DNA of 64,000 nucleotides from Hippophae tibetana (taxonomy: Eukaryota > Streptophyta > Magnoliopsida > Rosales > Elaeagnaceae), in contig CM072811.1 of assembly GCA_037013495.1 (NCBI GenBank), positions 50,869,952-50,933,951 of the forward strand, in the 5' to 3' direction. Made by a program: the position numbers and the translations under genes. The notes under the pieces were generated by a model, which saw only the letters and a program-made list of their open reading frames with translations, had not been told where the DNA came from and ran no database searches. Below are positions 48,688 to 62,050 of the stretch, in pieces (position 1 is the stretch's first letter; each line of letters opens with the position of its first letter).

Positions 48688-50993
48688 GACTTCCAAAACG
48701 GAGCAGACATTGGCATCTAAAAAACTTGTTTTAGAGCAGAGTCCCTCAATCTCCATACCCAGCGAAACTTGTGAAAATGAAAAGAAAAAAAAAACTTAGA
48801 CAAATTTCAAGACAATTGTGACAAAACTAGGATTCTAAAGATGGGGAATCAAGCTAGGGGTTTTGTGAACATTATTTTTGGGAGTTTGATTCAGAAAATT
48901 GACGCTATGCTGCTCGGGTAGTACTAGTCTCTACTATCTACTACGACCTGCTTCTAGAAACAGTATGGCATATACTGTTATACAATACTAGGTGACAGCA
49001 GGTGACTTACGCAATACAACAACATATAACTTCATAGTCGTCCGATTTTATTAAAGCTAAAGATAAAAAAAAAATCTTTATGGCCATTTATGTGGCCGAT
49101 ACTTTATATATTAGGATATTATTATTATTTTAATATTATTGAATAAATTTTGTAGGGTTATCTTAAAATTATCTATATTTATAAAAAGATATTTATTTAT
49201 TTATTTTAAAATATTTTTCATCCACGTAATAATAAAAAATGATTTAATTATTTTATTTTTATTAATTTTATTAATTTTTTCTTCTCTTTCTTCCCTTATT
49301 TTATATGTTTTAGAACTCTATTTATTTTAATAATTATCGAATCTTAAATTATAAATCTTAAATTATAAATCTTAAATTCTAAACTTTTAATTTTAAACAT
49401 TTAATACTAAACCTTCGAACATGATTCATAAACTCAAAAAATAGTATTAGATAAGCAAAAAAATAAGATAAAAAGAGTAAAAATAAAAATAAAAATTTTA
49501 AATACCTTTTATTGAAATACCTTTTAACTTTTTATACATATGTTTTTATTTTTGACCAAATAAATATTATTTAAATAATTTAGATTCTTTTAATATACCA
49601 CTTAAAAATTGTGAAAAAGATCATAGATTTTATGATTTTTACTAAATATACATACTAGTCATATAAATATTAAGTTAGACAAAGGTATCATATTTTTTAA
49701 AAATAAACTTTTTAATCTCATAATTTATAAGTTAGATAATATTAGTCTTTTCGTTATGAAAAATAAACACTTTTAATAATATAATTTATTAAAATTAGTA
49801 TTTTTAATTCATCAAAAACATTAAAAATTAACATTTATAATAATTAACTTTCACAAATAGCTAAAATATACATGCTAAATTAAAAAATTATGAGAAGAAA
49901 ATACTCGTTTACCCAATAATATAACTATTATGATCTTGTAAAAAAATTATGAAATATTTGATGTTAAATACAATAATTATGAGACTAAATTGTTTAAATT
50001 AAATAATTATGAGATATTTAATGTTTAACTTTGCTTAAAAATATGTAATAATAAATACCAAAAATTAAGAATTTGATATTTTAATGATATTCATATTAAA
50101 TAAAAAATACACATATGAATTCATATTATCAAACTAATACACTAGTATTCTCCCTATTTAACAAAAGTTACACCAATTGTTTAACTTAAAAAATATATAT
50201 TATAGAAGGATAATTTTATCTTTATGAAAATATATATTTTTTCATATATTTTTATTTATTTTAATACGAAAACATCTCATATCACCCAAGCAATTACCAT
50301 CAACTTTCACCATCATACGCGCCTTATCCTTAATATCGTTCTCTTCTTTTATCAACTAACCAACTTTAAGTATTTATTGTAAAATAATCTAAAGTTGTAT
50401 TTTTTTTACTGAGTCGGTAGTTAGGCTACCATCGACTAATTTGAAGAACACATTTGTGTCCCTGACTGTCATTATTACTAGCTCATCTCCTCTGATCTTA
50501 GTAACTCCTTAATCTTTTTCTAACTACATTATATTAGGTCAAACTTAAAGTGAATGTGACTTTAGTTGAATGCAAGTTGATTAAAAAATGACAATGAAAT
50601 CAAGAAGATTTAAAGAAATGAATTAATAGTAATCATTGTCATTGAAAGATATAATATTTTAAATGAGTTGGTAGTTACGTAATTTTGATTTCGATAAAAT
50701 TTTCATTTTTAAAATTATTCTACAACAATGGTAAAAGGTGATTAGTGGGAGAAAAATAAAATGATGTAAAGTGTAGGATAAAAATTATGGTGGAAATATA
50801 TAGGTTGTTTGTGTAATAAAATAGACAAAAATATATGAAATAAAACATATAATAATAAATATTTTCATAAACTTAAAATTATTCTCTTATAAATTATTAT
50901 TTTTTACAAAATTAAAATATTGATATATTTTTGTTAAAATTAAAAATTACTAATATATTAATATGATAAATGAATCTAAATATATATCAATTG
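48688..50993. other. AT-rich intergenic DNA
   Basis: The first about 300 bp is the likely 5' untranslated region and promoter of the minus-strand acidic-protein gene. The remainder is AT-rich, with short AT-driven open frames (49139-49330) and no recognised gene or transposon. Confidence 0.5.
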
Positions 50994-51411
50994 TAAGGGT
51001 GTGCAAAAAATCCGATCATCCGATCAATCCGTTGATTTTTCATTTGATCCGATCCAATATGATGGTCGGATTGGATGGCGAATTTCACTATAATTCATCT
51101 AATCTCATCCGATCCGACTGAAATTAATTATATATATTTATTTATTTATTTGATTTTTTAATGTTTCTTTTAAGTCAAATAATTTTATGTTATGATTTAT
51201 GTGAAAATTTAAATTTTTTATTTAAAAATATAAAAAATAGAGTTAATTAAGTTTATTGATCGGATTGATTGGATGTCATCCGAATAGTTTACGGATCAGA
51301 TGTAAAAGATGATTTGATCGGTTATGAATTAAGATGTTTCGATCCGAATAGATAGTCGGATAGGATCGAATGAATATAAAATTAACAATTTCGATCCGTT
51401 GAACAACCCTA
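50994..51411. mobile_element. Degenerate hAT-like MITE, about 418 bp
   Basis: The left end TAAGGGTGTGCAAAAAATCC is matched by the inverted right end (reverse complement TTAGGGTTGTTCAACGGATC). Both ends are followed by repeated GATCCGA/TCGGATC motifs that make the element self-complementary. Flanking 8-mers atcaattg and ataatttg agree at 6 of 8, compatible with a decayed 8-bp hAT target duplication. No coding capacity. Confidence 0.55.
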
Positions 51412-52505
51412 ATAATTTGTTTAACAAAGATACCTCCCAAAAATTTATATAGGCACCTTACTGTGTCAAATAGAAACAGTTGCTCAACTTTTTATGTTTT
51501 ACTAGCGGTTTTATATGAGATGGGTCCGACACGATAATGGCCGAAAATAAACCATATGGATCGTGTTGTGGAATAGTTACGGGTCGTATCGAGCTTAAGT
51601 CTGGATTCGTTAAGCTTAATAGGTTGCATCATCAATTTTAATTTTTTAAAATAAATTAAATAAGATAATAATATTATCATAATATAAATTATTAAAATCA
51701 TATTTTATTTTATTTTAAATTTTAATTAATACAGAAAAAAAATTAGTTATAATAATAACAAAAGTTATTATAAAAATTCACTATCTTCTAAATATTATAT
51801 TTAAATTTTTATGAAATAATATTATAAGGTATGATCTTATGTAAATTCAAAAGAATAAATTTTCATTATTTTAAGATAAATTAATTTAATGTGATTCGTA
51901 TAATGACAGTAAGACTTGCATTTTTTTATTACATGCCACACATTTAAATTATAATAAATATCGTCCATCTTATAAGGACCAAAAAAGGTTAATTGAGTTC
52001 ACGTATAAGTTATAACGGTAAAGGATTTATGATTTAGTTTTTTTACGAAACGTTCTATTTATTATTATTATTATTTCGCTCGACTATTGGTCTTCAAAAT
52101 GTTTGTTCCGGTTCGTCTATGATAACAAGGCAAATCAAAATTGACCTGCAGCACTTTTTGTTGCAATTATCTATGAATGTTACTTTAAACCATTTTTTTT
52201 TTAGTTGCTACTTTTAGATAATAAAATATTAATATTAAAATAATTTAAAATTTTATCTGACAATTCAATGTTTTATGTTGTTAAAAATATAAATTTTATT
52301 GTGAAATTAATGTTTTTTGTTTAGAAATATAACTATCTTATTTTTTTTATTTAAAGTATAACTCGAGCACACGTATTAAAATAAAATAAAAAAAGTTTTA
52401 TCACTAGAATAATTGGCAAATCATAAAGCAATATTAATTACCCATTCCTAATAAGATATTTTTTTCGTACGTGTAAATTTCCAGCCTAATATAGCAATGT
52501 TATAT
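51412..52505. other. AT-rich intergenic DNA between two MITEs
   Basis: No gene is seen. 51500-51620 contains 'gatgggtccgacacgataatgg' and 'acgggtcgtatcgagctt'-type sequence, higher in GC than its surroundings and possibly half of another non-autonomous repeat, but no partner end is found. Confidence 0.4.
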
Positions 52506-52513
52506 ATTACTAT

Positions 52514-52849
52514 TAGGGGTGTCTATAAATCGGTCCGGATCGGACCGGACCGAATGGTTTTACTAATCAAATGGTCCGTTTTGATTTGTACTAATTTTAA
52601 ACCGTTCGAATCGGACCGGACCGGTTTAATAATATATTTAAAAAAATCACATTATTTTTCATTAAATTATAAAAAAATCAGACCAAATCGGATTGAACTG
52701 TTTTATAAATCAAACGATCCAGTCCCGTTTTTATTTCTTAAAACTGTTTCAAACCGTCCGGTCCGATTCGATCCGAGTAATATGAACGGTCCAGTTTGGT
52801 AAAATTTTTTAAGAAAAACCAGACCGAATCGGACCATGAACATCCCTAA
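52514..52849. mobile_element. hAT-like MITE, 336 bp, with perfect 8-bp target duplication
   Basis: The ends TAGGGGTGTC and (inverted) TAGGGATGTTC are flanked by the exact 8-bp duplication ATTACTAT (52506-52513 and 52850-52857). An 8-bp duplication and a TAGGG-type end fit the hAT superfamily. The interior is rich in the palindromic word GGTCCGG/CCGGACC near both ends, so the element can fold back. The 101-codon open frame inside it is a by-product. No transposase. Confidence 0.85.
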
Positions 52850-52857
52850 TTACTATA

Positions 52858-55800
52858 CAATAAGAGCATTATGCTTACTCTCAAACACGGAACGAACGGG
52901 CACAGATTTTGATAAAATTTTCTCTAAAATTAAATTACTTAAAATTATAAAAAAAAATTGTCTCAATCCAAAAACGAGTTTTATTCGTACATAACAAAAC
53001 GAGACGAATAATAAATAATACTTAAAATGAAACCGATATTTTTCAAATTTATTAAAAAAAATTAATATATAATTTACTAATAAAAGATAGAGATAAATTA
53101 GTGGTATTGAATATTAATATATTAGTAAAATATTCAAGGTTTGAATATTTGAAAATTAATTTTTTATTGATTTAATAAACAAATAAATAAATTAAATTAA
53201 TATAATATATATTGGGTATCAATGTGAACGAATATAATTATAATTATATCAATTTTATAACTGTTATATGATCGATTAATACTCGAAATTGTTCTCATTT
53301 TTAATTTTTAAAACTAATCCGATAAAAATCAAACTATAGTATAAATAACCATGAATATCTAAAATCACTTTTATAATGCACGTTCCTAAACCTGCCTGTC
53401 ACATTAAATATTAATAAGAATAAAAAATTGGCTAAAATTTATCTCACTTTTTAAACTTAAACTCAACATAAAGCCTACTAATTACAATATTTTTTTTTGT
53501 GGGCATTAAAAATGCATGAGTTCGAACTATGACCTTACGTGCATAAATATGTGAGTATATATATATGTTATTTAAGGAGAAAAAAACTCACATAAATGCT
53601 CTACTAGATTTCCTTTAGAGCATGTTCACAACTTTTTATGATTAGACAAAGAAATTGAACAGATAACTTACTATATATTTTACTACCATACTTGATGGAT
53701 AAGATTTTTAAAACCACATCCATTGATAGTTGGTAACATGGCCAAACCACAAATTTACTTCAACATTTTATAAACTTTCTATAACAATTTATATAGTAAC
53801 ATATCTTACTTGTTTTGTTTTATATTAAAAAAATTAATATTTTTAAAATTTATTATAATAAAAATAATATTATTAATATTAAATAAATTTAAATTATAAA
53901 TTTTATATAGTTTACAAGTAACATGAGATGTCAAATTCTAAAAAGTTAGCCTCAAAATATGGTAAGTTTTATATTACTTATAAATGTTATACTAATATTT
54001 TTATTAGTGTGACTTGAGATATTTTTTTATATACTAATATCATATCTCAAAATGTGGGTAGCATTTTATATTTTTATTAAATTTTAATTCTATTTAATTC
54101 ATATGTCTTTTTTTTTTCTTTTTGCAAGGTCATGTATATTTTTTTTATTACTTTTTTCTTGATCCATTGATAGATTGAAACTATATACTAATATAAATGA
54201 TAGAAGTTTTATTTAAATTGCGTCTAATTAGATGATGTTAAAAATAAAATGATATATGCGATATATTTTTTAATTATGAAAATGTATGAGTTAATAAAAG
54301 TTATTTTTATGATTATAAATTTTAAAAATATTATTTTATTATATTATAAAAAAATTGTTCTCTTAACTTCTTTATTTAACATTAATTATAAATTCAATCG
54401 CTCTAACTTTGTTGGAACTATGATTTTTTTTACTCAAATTTATGATGTAATATTTTTAATAGTAGAGGAATTTATTTTACATATGTATCCCGACAAAGAT
54501 TTCCCTTTGCTTTTAGGAATATTCCGAAGTTTTTATTTTTTTCAACAACAAAAAAATTTGATTCGAAAAAATTATAAAAAACGATTTTAAAAATTACAAT
54601 TCCCGCCCTGCACAAATATGTAGTAATTTGTAATTAACAACCTTATTTAGTCTGCATTGGAAAAAAGAGAGCTAATTATCATTTTAGTATTGATTTATAA
54701 TCAAGATATATAACTCTCAATCCCATCACATCATTGTTTACTAAATTTTAAATATAATAATTATAATATTTTATTTATTTAATAAAAATACTTAAAAAAA
54801 GCTATGGAGTAACGTCACTTTTTAAATTAAAACATTGGTTGTATTTTTTAAATTTATGCATTTTAATTATGTTAATGTTACATTAAATACAAAATAATAT
54901 TTTTTTTAAAGATTTTGATTTTTTTCATATTTTATTTATAAAACAAAAAAATAATATTAAAATTACTAAATTTGACAAAATCTAACATTCACAAATGAAT
55001 TAGTAATGTAACTAACTTGTTTAGAGCCAAAACAAAAAAAATAACTAATGCGTATTCTAATTTTAAAAATAATATGAAATAGTTATTTTTTTATTCGCAT
55101 AAATTTATAAAATTGTTATATTTATATTATCGAATTATTTTTTAATATTATTTATAAAAATTATATCATAAATTATTATTCTAAATATATAATTTAATTT
55201 ATATAAATTAGGTGATATAAATAAGATAAAAAATTAAAATAAATAAATATAATAATGTAATAATGTATTTTTTAAGTTTATTATTTAGTATTCCAATTTT
55301 CAACGTGGGACCTTCCAAACAAGATCCACGTGGACATGGCTACGTAAATTCACGCGCCGCTTAATATGGGTTATTTATATATTTTTAAGATGTTATTATG
55401 GACACATCATTTTTTATTAATTAAACATTTTATTTTATGTAAATTTTGAATATTAATAAAAATATTTTTAAAATTAATTTAATTATTACAAAAATATATT
55501 AAAATTAAAATATATTATATCAACTTTTAAAATTTATATTAAATACAATAAGAAATAATAAAAAATACGTTATTTATATTTATTAGTACAATAAATATAA
55601 AATTAAACTAATATTTTTTAAGATAATAATAATTTATATCATGACGTTTCTCGTGACTTTTCATTCTATTTTCTTTTTTGCCTTATTCTTCTATTTGTTT
55701 GGTGTCGAACAAAAAATTTAAATTTTGCACACGACATACTTATGTCAAGGAGAGATGTTTAAACCAAAATATATATATATATATATTTAACAATAACTTA

Positions 55801-58800
55801 TTTGCGTAATTATTACAAATTATAATAACATTCTACATATTTGTCTTATTATTCATTTTTCAAAACATTATAACTAAACTACAAACGTTACATATTTCTG
55901 GCGTTGTAATACATAGAAGAATTTTTAGTTTTTTTTATAATAGCATGGGAAAATATTAGTTTATATATTTTTATCGAAAGAAAGACATAAATATTCATGT
56001 AATTTTATATAAATGAGTATATTAATTCTATAATTTTTAAATGTATTTTAATCTTAAAATAGTGCACATAAATCCCATAATTTAGGATTTTTAGTACTAA
56101 AATGCATATTACTTTAAAATTATGGGATTAAAATGATTTAATTTAAAGTAATGAGACTATAATGCTTATTTTATAAAAGTTATGAAACCTTTTATACCTT
56201 TCACCCATTGTTATTTTAACTCAATATATCATGAATTAACAATAATTTTGAAATTTTTTGTACGATGACAAATGCAAGCATCTCAGAGTTTTATATGTTG
56301 GAACAATTACACATAGGTTAATTGTCATTTTGACTCAAATAGGCACATGAGATCTAGATAAAGGGTGAACATGTAAACCCATAAGATCTTTTTACAAGCT
56401 CTATTCCAAGTCGACCAAACAGGTCTCACAATGTGAATTAAGTAAATTAGACAACAAAAATACAAAATAACATGCTAATTTAACACATAACAAAAACCAT
56501 ATGTTGATAAGAAAGAATAATTTACGATAAACACACTAATAACAGTATGCCTCATAGGTTTCTAATAGCTAACAACATGCATAAATATGATAAAACATTA
56601 CATAACATGTGAATGAGACATACACACTGGAAAAATTATAAAGAATTTTCATTTACTTCAAGATTTTATGTGTAAAAACATATTCAATAAATAATGATTG
56701 TACCCTCATAAAACACGATCATACATAACACAACATGTAACGAGATGAACTTATATAGAACTTTTGTCTATGCGCCAACATCCTCATCTTTCTTATAGCA
56801 ACTGCTCGGTAACAAATAATCCACAAAAAATAACCACAATTATATAAACAAATATAAATACAAATACCTTTATTAGTTGGAATACTTATCCTAACTGCCT
56901 ATGATATCCTTACTTTTTGCTTGTACAACATGTGATCCAATTAAATCTAAGTTCATCCTCAAAGCTTCATCATCACGTGATGTGATCAATTACCGATAAT
57001 ATAAACTTCTAATATGCATATATATTAGGACTTGTAACATGATACACAAATATATAAGCTCATTACCCATGCACCATGTTGTAACATTGCAACCCCTAAT
57101 CGACACACTATCAGTTGACACATAACACACTACTAACTGACACACAATACTCCACGTAGGCTCTTCACTTATGAAAATTATTGCATTTTAACAACTATTA
57201 ATCGACACACGATACACTACAATAACTTCAAACTCTACTAGAAAATATCATCTTAAGTATACATAACTCAAAAACACAGTTTTGTTCTCACAAATACTAT
57301 TCACAATTATCAAACAAACTATTAAGGTAATTGTGAAAAGGAATGAGATACATATCTTGATATTGAGAATAACTCTTCAAAATGATGACTTTTTTTCATT
57401 AGAATCTCACTAATATCATATTTTTTACATTAAATATAGTGTTTAAGAAATATGAGAGAAACTCATATCTAATGTCTTGCATCACAAATATGCTAACTGT
57501 TTTTTGGACTCGACACTCAGAGAAAAAAAGATCACGAATAGATTGGGAAAGTCAAGTGCCAAATGGACAAAGTTTCCTTCTAATTCTAACAAGAAACAAG
57601 ATAAAGAAGAGAGGAATTTATAAAAGAAAAAGAAAAAAAATAACCTTTCAAACCCTGGCTTGCCCCTCGTTGCCCAAGGTTAGTGAGTAAACTAACTGTT
57701 ACACCCTCGTTGTTAAAGGTCGATAAAGAGGTGATGAGCACTAAGATGAGAGAACAAAAATCCAACACTAATAAGGAATAACCCAACACAAACAAAATCC
57801 CTAACAAAATACCACTATAATAAACAAAGTCTTCATCAAGGACACCTCAATAACAAGTACATAAAAATGCAAATTATATGTAAATTAAAAAATTGAACGT
57901 GTGTGATAGACAAATACAAAATTATATTCTAAATGATATTGAACAACCAATAACAACCTCACAGAGGATAGAAAAAAATATTAAGTAAAATAAATACAAC
58001 ATATTTTATATAAAAAAATGCAAACTACAAATATAAAGAACTTACCCATTTATTAAATTCATCTATCAAATGCTTGTTTCATGATAATTATTTATTTTAT
58101 ATTATCTTATATGTTTTAAATTTTATTATAAGATAAAAAGTATTTTCATTTAAGTTGCTTAATTGGTATAATATTTTTATTGCTTATAAAATTATATTAT
58201 TATATGATAAGAATAAATTATGTCATGTGTTATTTATTGGTTATAAATTTTATTTAGATGTTACTTTATTTTGAGCTTTTTTTGTTTTTTATATTAGAAA
58301 ATATTCCCACTCGTTTTACTTAAATTTTTATTTTTTTCGTACATAAAATATAGATTTTTAATCCAAAATAATCTATTCATGTTTTTTAATCCAACAAAAT
58401 CTTATGGAATTGGTTAATATAATGTGAATGCTTAATATTTGCCTCTCTCTTTTAAGCCATAATAAAGTTTTAATTTTTTTATTATATAAAAAAAATATTA
58501 TACATATGGATTTAAATTTGAATTTATGGTGATTAGGATTAACTGCATCGTAAATTAATCTCATCAAAAATCTAAAATTGGAGTGTTAAATCAATCGCTC
58601 CAAGTGAGAGTGTGATAACAACTTCTAAGCCATTAATATATGAGTAGTAATTCTGGCCCACAACTTTGTTGTCATTATCTGTCAAAAAAATTATTTAATT
58701 CATATATTTTATAAAAGATATTAAATAAAGATAAATTTTATTATTTATTAAATATTTTAATAATTTTTGGATTAAAATTTAACTATTAATTAAATATATA

Positions 58801-59393
58801 AATAATTTTTATAATAAAATATCATAATAAAGATTCATTTTTATTCTTTCTTTATTTACTAATAAAATAAAGTATTGATAAAATGATATTATTTTATAAA
58901 AAAACCCAAATGATACATTTTAAAAAAAAATTAAACAATACATTTAACTGTGTATTTTTATCTTTTTGTTAATAATATTAAGTATATTATATTCAACATA
59001 TCTAAAATTTAAAATAAATATTATTTTTGAAAATAAAAACAAAAACGTTGGCCTCAAAATTGCGATTCCTTTCCTATAAATTCACGTTCCACTATTCACT
59101 TCCCCACACCCTTCTAAGCCACTCAACTTATACAAGTGAGAACATGTTATTTTGCTATTTTCCTTTTCTTCTTAGCATGAGAAAAGCGCAAGATATTATT
59201 TATATATATATATATATTATTTTTTATTAACAATAAATAAATACATATATATATATATTAAATATAAATAGTTTTTTTTCCTTTAATAATATCGAGTTTT
59301 TATTTTATTAAACAAAAAATTGCACTAAATTTAGGCAGGCAGCAGGTTCACTTTGGTATGTATTTTCGCAGGTCTATTTGAGTCGTTAAGGCC
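52858..59393. other. Gene-poor AT-rich DNA
   Basis: No protein family is recognised. A block at about 56240-57830 is less AT-rich and has AC-rich phrases such as 'cgacacac' repeated near 57100-57215. It may be an old retroelement or untranslated fragment, but no LTR pair or coding motif is seen. Open frames 54249-54590 and 57439-57690 show no domain. An (AT) run lies near 59203-59217 and another near 59245-59257, shortly before the TOPLESS-domain gene. Confidence 0.5.
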
Positions 59394-62050
59394 ATGGCTC
59401 CCCCAAATCGCGAAACCGTTTATTCTGTATTGCAATACCTCGACGCCTCTGACCTCAAACAAACAGCTCGAACGTATACGTGGCTTCATTTATTTTATTT
59501 TTTGATTTTTTGATTTTTTTAAATAAAATATTGTGCCAAATTATATTGATATTATTTTCCTAATTTTTTCCAAAGCTAATATTACATTTGTTAATTCATA
59601 GCCTTGAACGTGAAACTGGACTTTTCTTCAACATGAAGTATTTTGAAGAGCTTGTGATTCATGGCTCTTACGAGGAAGCTGAGGATTATGTGGAGGGTTT
59701 CACCACTCCTCATGACAACTTATGCTCTACCAAGATTATTTTTGAAATAAAAAAACTGAAATTTCTTGAGGCTTTGGAAGAGTATATTTGTTTTTTATTT
59801 TATTTTTAATATTTTTGAATATATTTATAATTTCCTATGTTGTTTATGATTATTATATTTATATAATATGTAGAGGGAAAGTTGCAACTGCAAGACGTAT
59901 TGCGAGGAAGGAATTCAGAAACTTTGATCGACAAAATAAAAATTTGGTTGTTCAAGCAATCCACGTCACCAACTTGGTGGACTTTAGGTAGGAATATAAC
60001 CTAATATAATTAAAAAAAAATTGAATACATTTTTATTAATACAACAGTAGATATTAGGAACGAGATAACGTGATTAAATAGACATTTATATAAGTTTTAT
60101 TTTAACTAATGAATTTTTAACAACTCATTTAGTTGTCCTATTTTTATTACTCTTTTTAAAAATAAACAAACCTATTTTGTAGTTAAAGTTTTATATTTGA
60201 TAAAGAATATTTTTACTTCAATTTTAACTTTATTCTAACTTTAATGCGTTGATTGGTATTCTGATCGATTTTATTAATTAATCTATATTAATTATAATTA
60301 ATTAAATGTTAATCATTAGATAAGATGGATTTCGTTCGAATAAAAGTCAAATGAAATGAAATTTATTCGATTGAATTTAAATGAAACAAAAACGAATATA
60401 AAATCGACTACATTCTATAGAATGTTGGGCACACCATATAAAAATAAAATGAATTCAACAGAGTAGAATAATAACATCGCAAATTTAACGTGTTTCATCC
60501 TTTAATTTGAACTAAGTCCACGGGACAAACTCCGAAATTATTTCTTCCACTAATAAAATTAATGGGTACAAAGTGAGAGACAATACAACAAATTGAGATA
60601 AACCCAAAATAGTGTCACACAAGTGTTTCACAAACTCACTATTTTGACACTCCCTTTTTAGAAAAATATCCCAATATTTTTCTAAGATATTCTTTCTCAC
60701 TTTCTTACACACAATACTATTTTTCTTCAAAGAAAATTGTTCATTTAGCTTTGTTTTGTTTCTCTTCTTGTTTTAGTGTGTTTATGTTTCTCTAAGGCAA
60801 AGACATTGACTATTTATAGGCAAAATTGCACATCAATGTTAGTTGCACGTACCATTTGTGATTGCACCTAACATTTATAGTTGTACCTACCATTTGTGGT
60901 TATACCTATCATTTATGGTTGCACCTAACAATTTTGCTTACACCTATTATTTATGGTTGCACCTAACATTTGTGTTTTATATAGTAGTGACTTATATAGA
61001 ATCCCTATCAAATTAAAACTTCAATCACTGTAATCCATACGAAGTCAATCTTATTCTATAAAAATCATACAATGTCCACTGCATGCATTCGTTTGAAATT
61101 GAATCAAGATGAAATCAAATTCATTTATTTAAATTCAGATAAAATTATTTTCTTACAATTAAATTTAAATGAATGTAATTCATTGAGTGAACAATATAAA
61201 AAAAAATGTGTTATTTTTGTCAAATTTTGTGTAACTTTAAAAAAAATTCCTTTTAAGTATTATATAAAGAACTATTATATATCACAAAATTATCAAAATA
61301 ACTTACTAGACAAATATTTTTCATTCCATTGGGTCTTATTATACATAGTAATAGCATTAATACGCATTAATTCAAATATATTTTAAACCGAAAATAGTTA
61401 CACTTTACCTACCATATATATGTTGCAAACTTGTGAAATCATAAAGTAGAATTTAAATTCACAATTTTTTTATGACAATTAATTAATATTTCATGTTATT
61501 GGAATACAATTTGATAAGAAAATCAGAATAATGGTGCATTCGGAAATTTTTTTCATTACTCTTATGACATATAGACTCATAATTCTAGATTTATGTATAT
61601 ATCACTTATTCTATTTACTTCTTATTCTTACTCTTTTGTTTTTTCTTTTAAATTAATACATAGTATAACAAATTCTAATGTAGTAGATGAAGGTGTACTA
61701 ATTAATATATTAACATTTTGGGTTAATTACGTTTTCTCAATTCACAAAATTTAATATATATTTTTTAAACTAAGAGAAAAAGAAATTTCCTTAAACTATT
61801 GATTGGTGTATGTAAATTGTACAGGACACATAAAGGACTTGATGAGTACAAAACAGTGACAGCAAGAAGAGTGGTGGTGCAACAATTGAAAAGGTTATTG
61901 GAATCAAATCCATTGTTTCGTGGAAAATTGATGTATCCAATTAGTCCAGAAGGAGCCCCAATGCGTTTTGGATTATACAACAACAATGTTGTTCCAAATC
62001 CAGCTATGGATCCTTTTCCTTACTACTTCCCTTGGTTTATTGGTATTTGA
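59394..62050 (+). CDS. Stand-alone TOPLESS domain protein (LisH-CTLH-CRA, no WD40), 199 aa
   Basis: Exons: 59394-59473, 59602-59781, 59874-59987, 61825-62050. The total is 600 nt in frame, with GT-AG at each intron. Residues 1-164 align without gaps to the N-terminal domain of TOPLESS/TPR co-repressors: LisH (about 6-38, ERETGLFFNMKYFEELV), CTLH (about 35-92) and CRA (ESNPLFRGKLMYP at about 151-163). That domain tetramerises and binds EAR (LxLxL) peptides of repressors. Groove residues K71, F74, F104, L111, L130 and L150 are present, while the TPL Arg67 is Leu. After 164 the sequence changes to a tail rich in Pro and aromatics (NPAMDPFPYYFPWF) and stops. No WD40 repeats follow in the 1.1 kb downstream. 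It may be a natural competitor of full TOPLESS or a decaying copy. Intron 3 is 1.84 kb and contains a minisatellite. Confidence 0.88.
60841..60973. repeat. 19-bp minisatellite, seven units, in intron 3 of the TOPLESS-domain gene
   Basis: Seven contiguous 19-bp units of the type GGTTGCACCTAACATTTAT start near 60841, 60860, 60879, 60898, 60917, 60936 and 60955, with a few substitutions each. The surrounding 60420-61060 is less AT-rich than the rest of the intron and could be an LTR-like insertion, but no partner is found. Confidence 0.85.

Noticed and set aside
53500..53600. Segment with 'gcatgagttcgaactatgacctta' as another tRNA-derived SINE
   Set aside because: It has a B-box-like word, but no A box or T-arm stem could be found near it.
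57439..57690. 83-codon open frame in the less AT-rich block 56.2-57.8 kb
   Set aside because: No domain, no splice-supported neighbours, and Lys/Arg runs from an A-rich tract.
60841..60973. CRISPR-like direct repeats
   Set aside because: The units are contiguous without spacers in a plant intron, which is a minisatellite.
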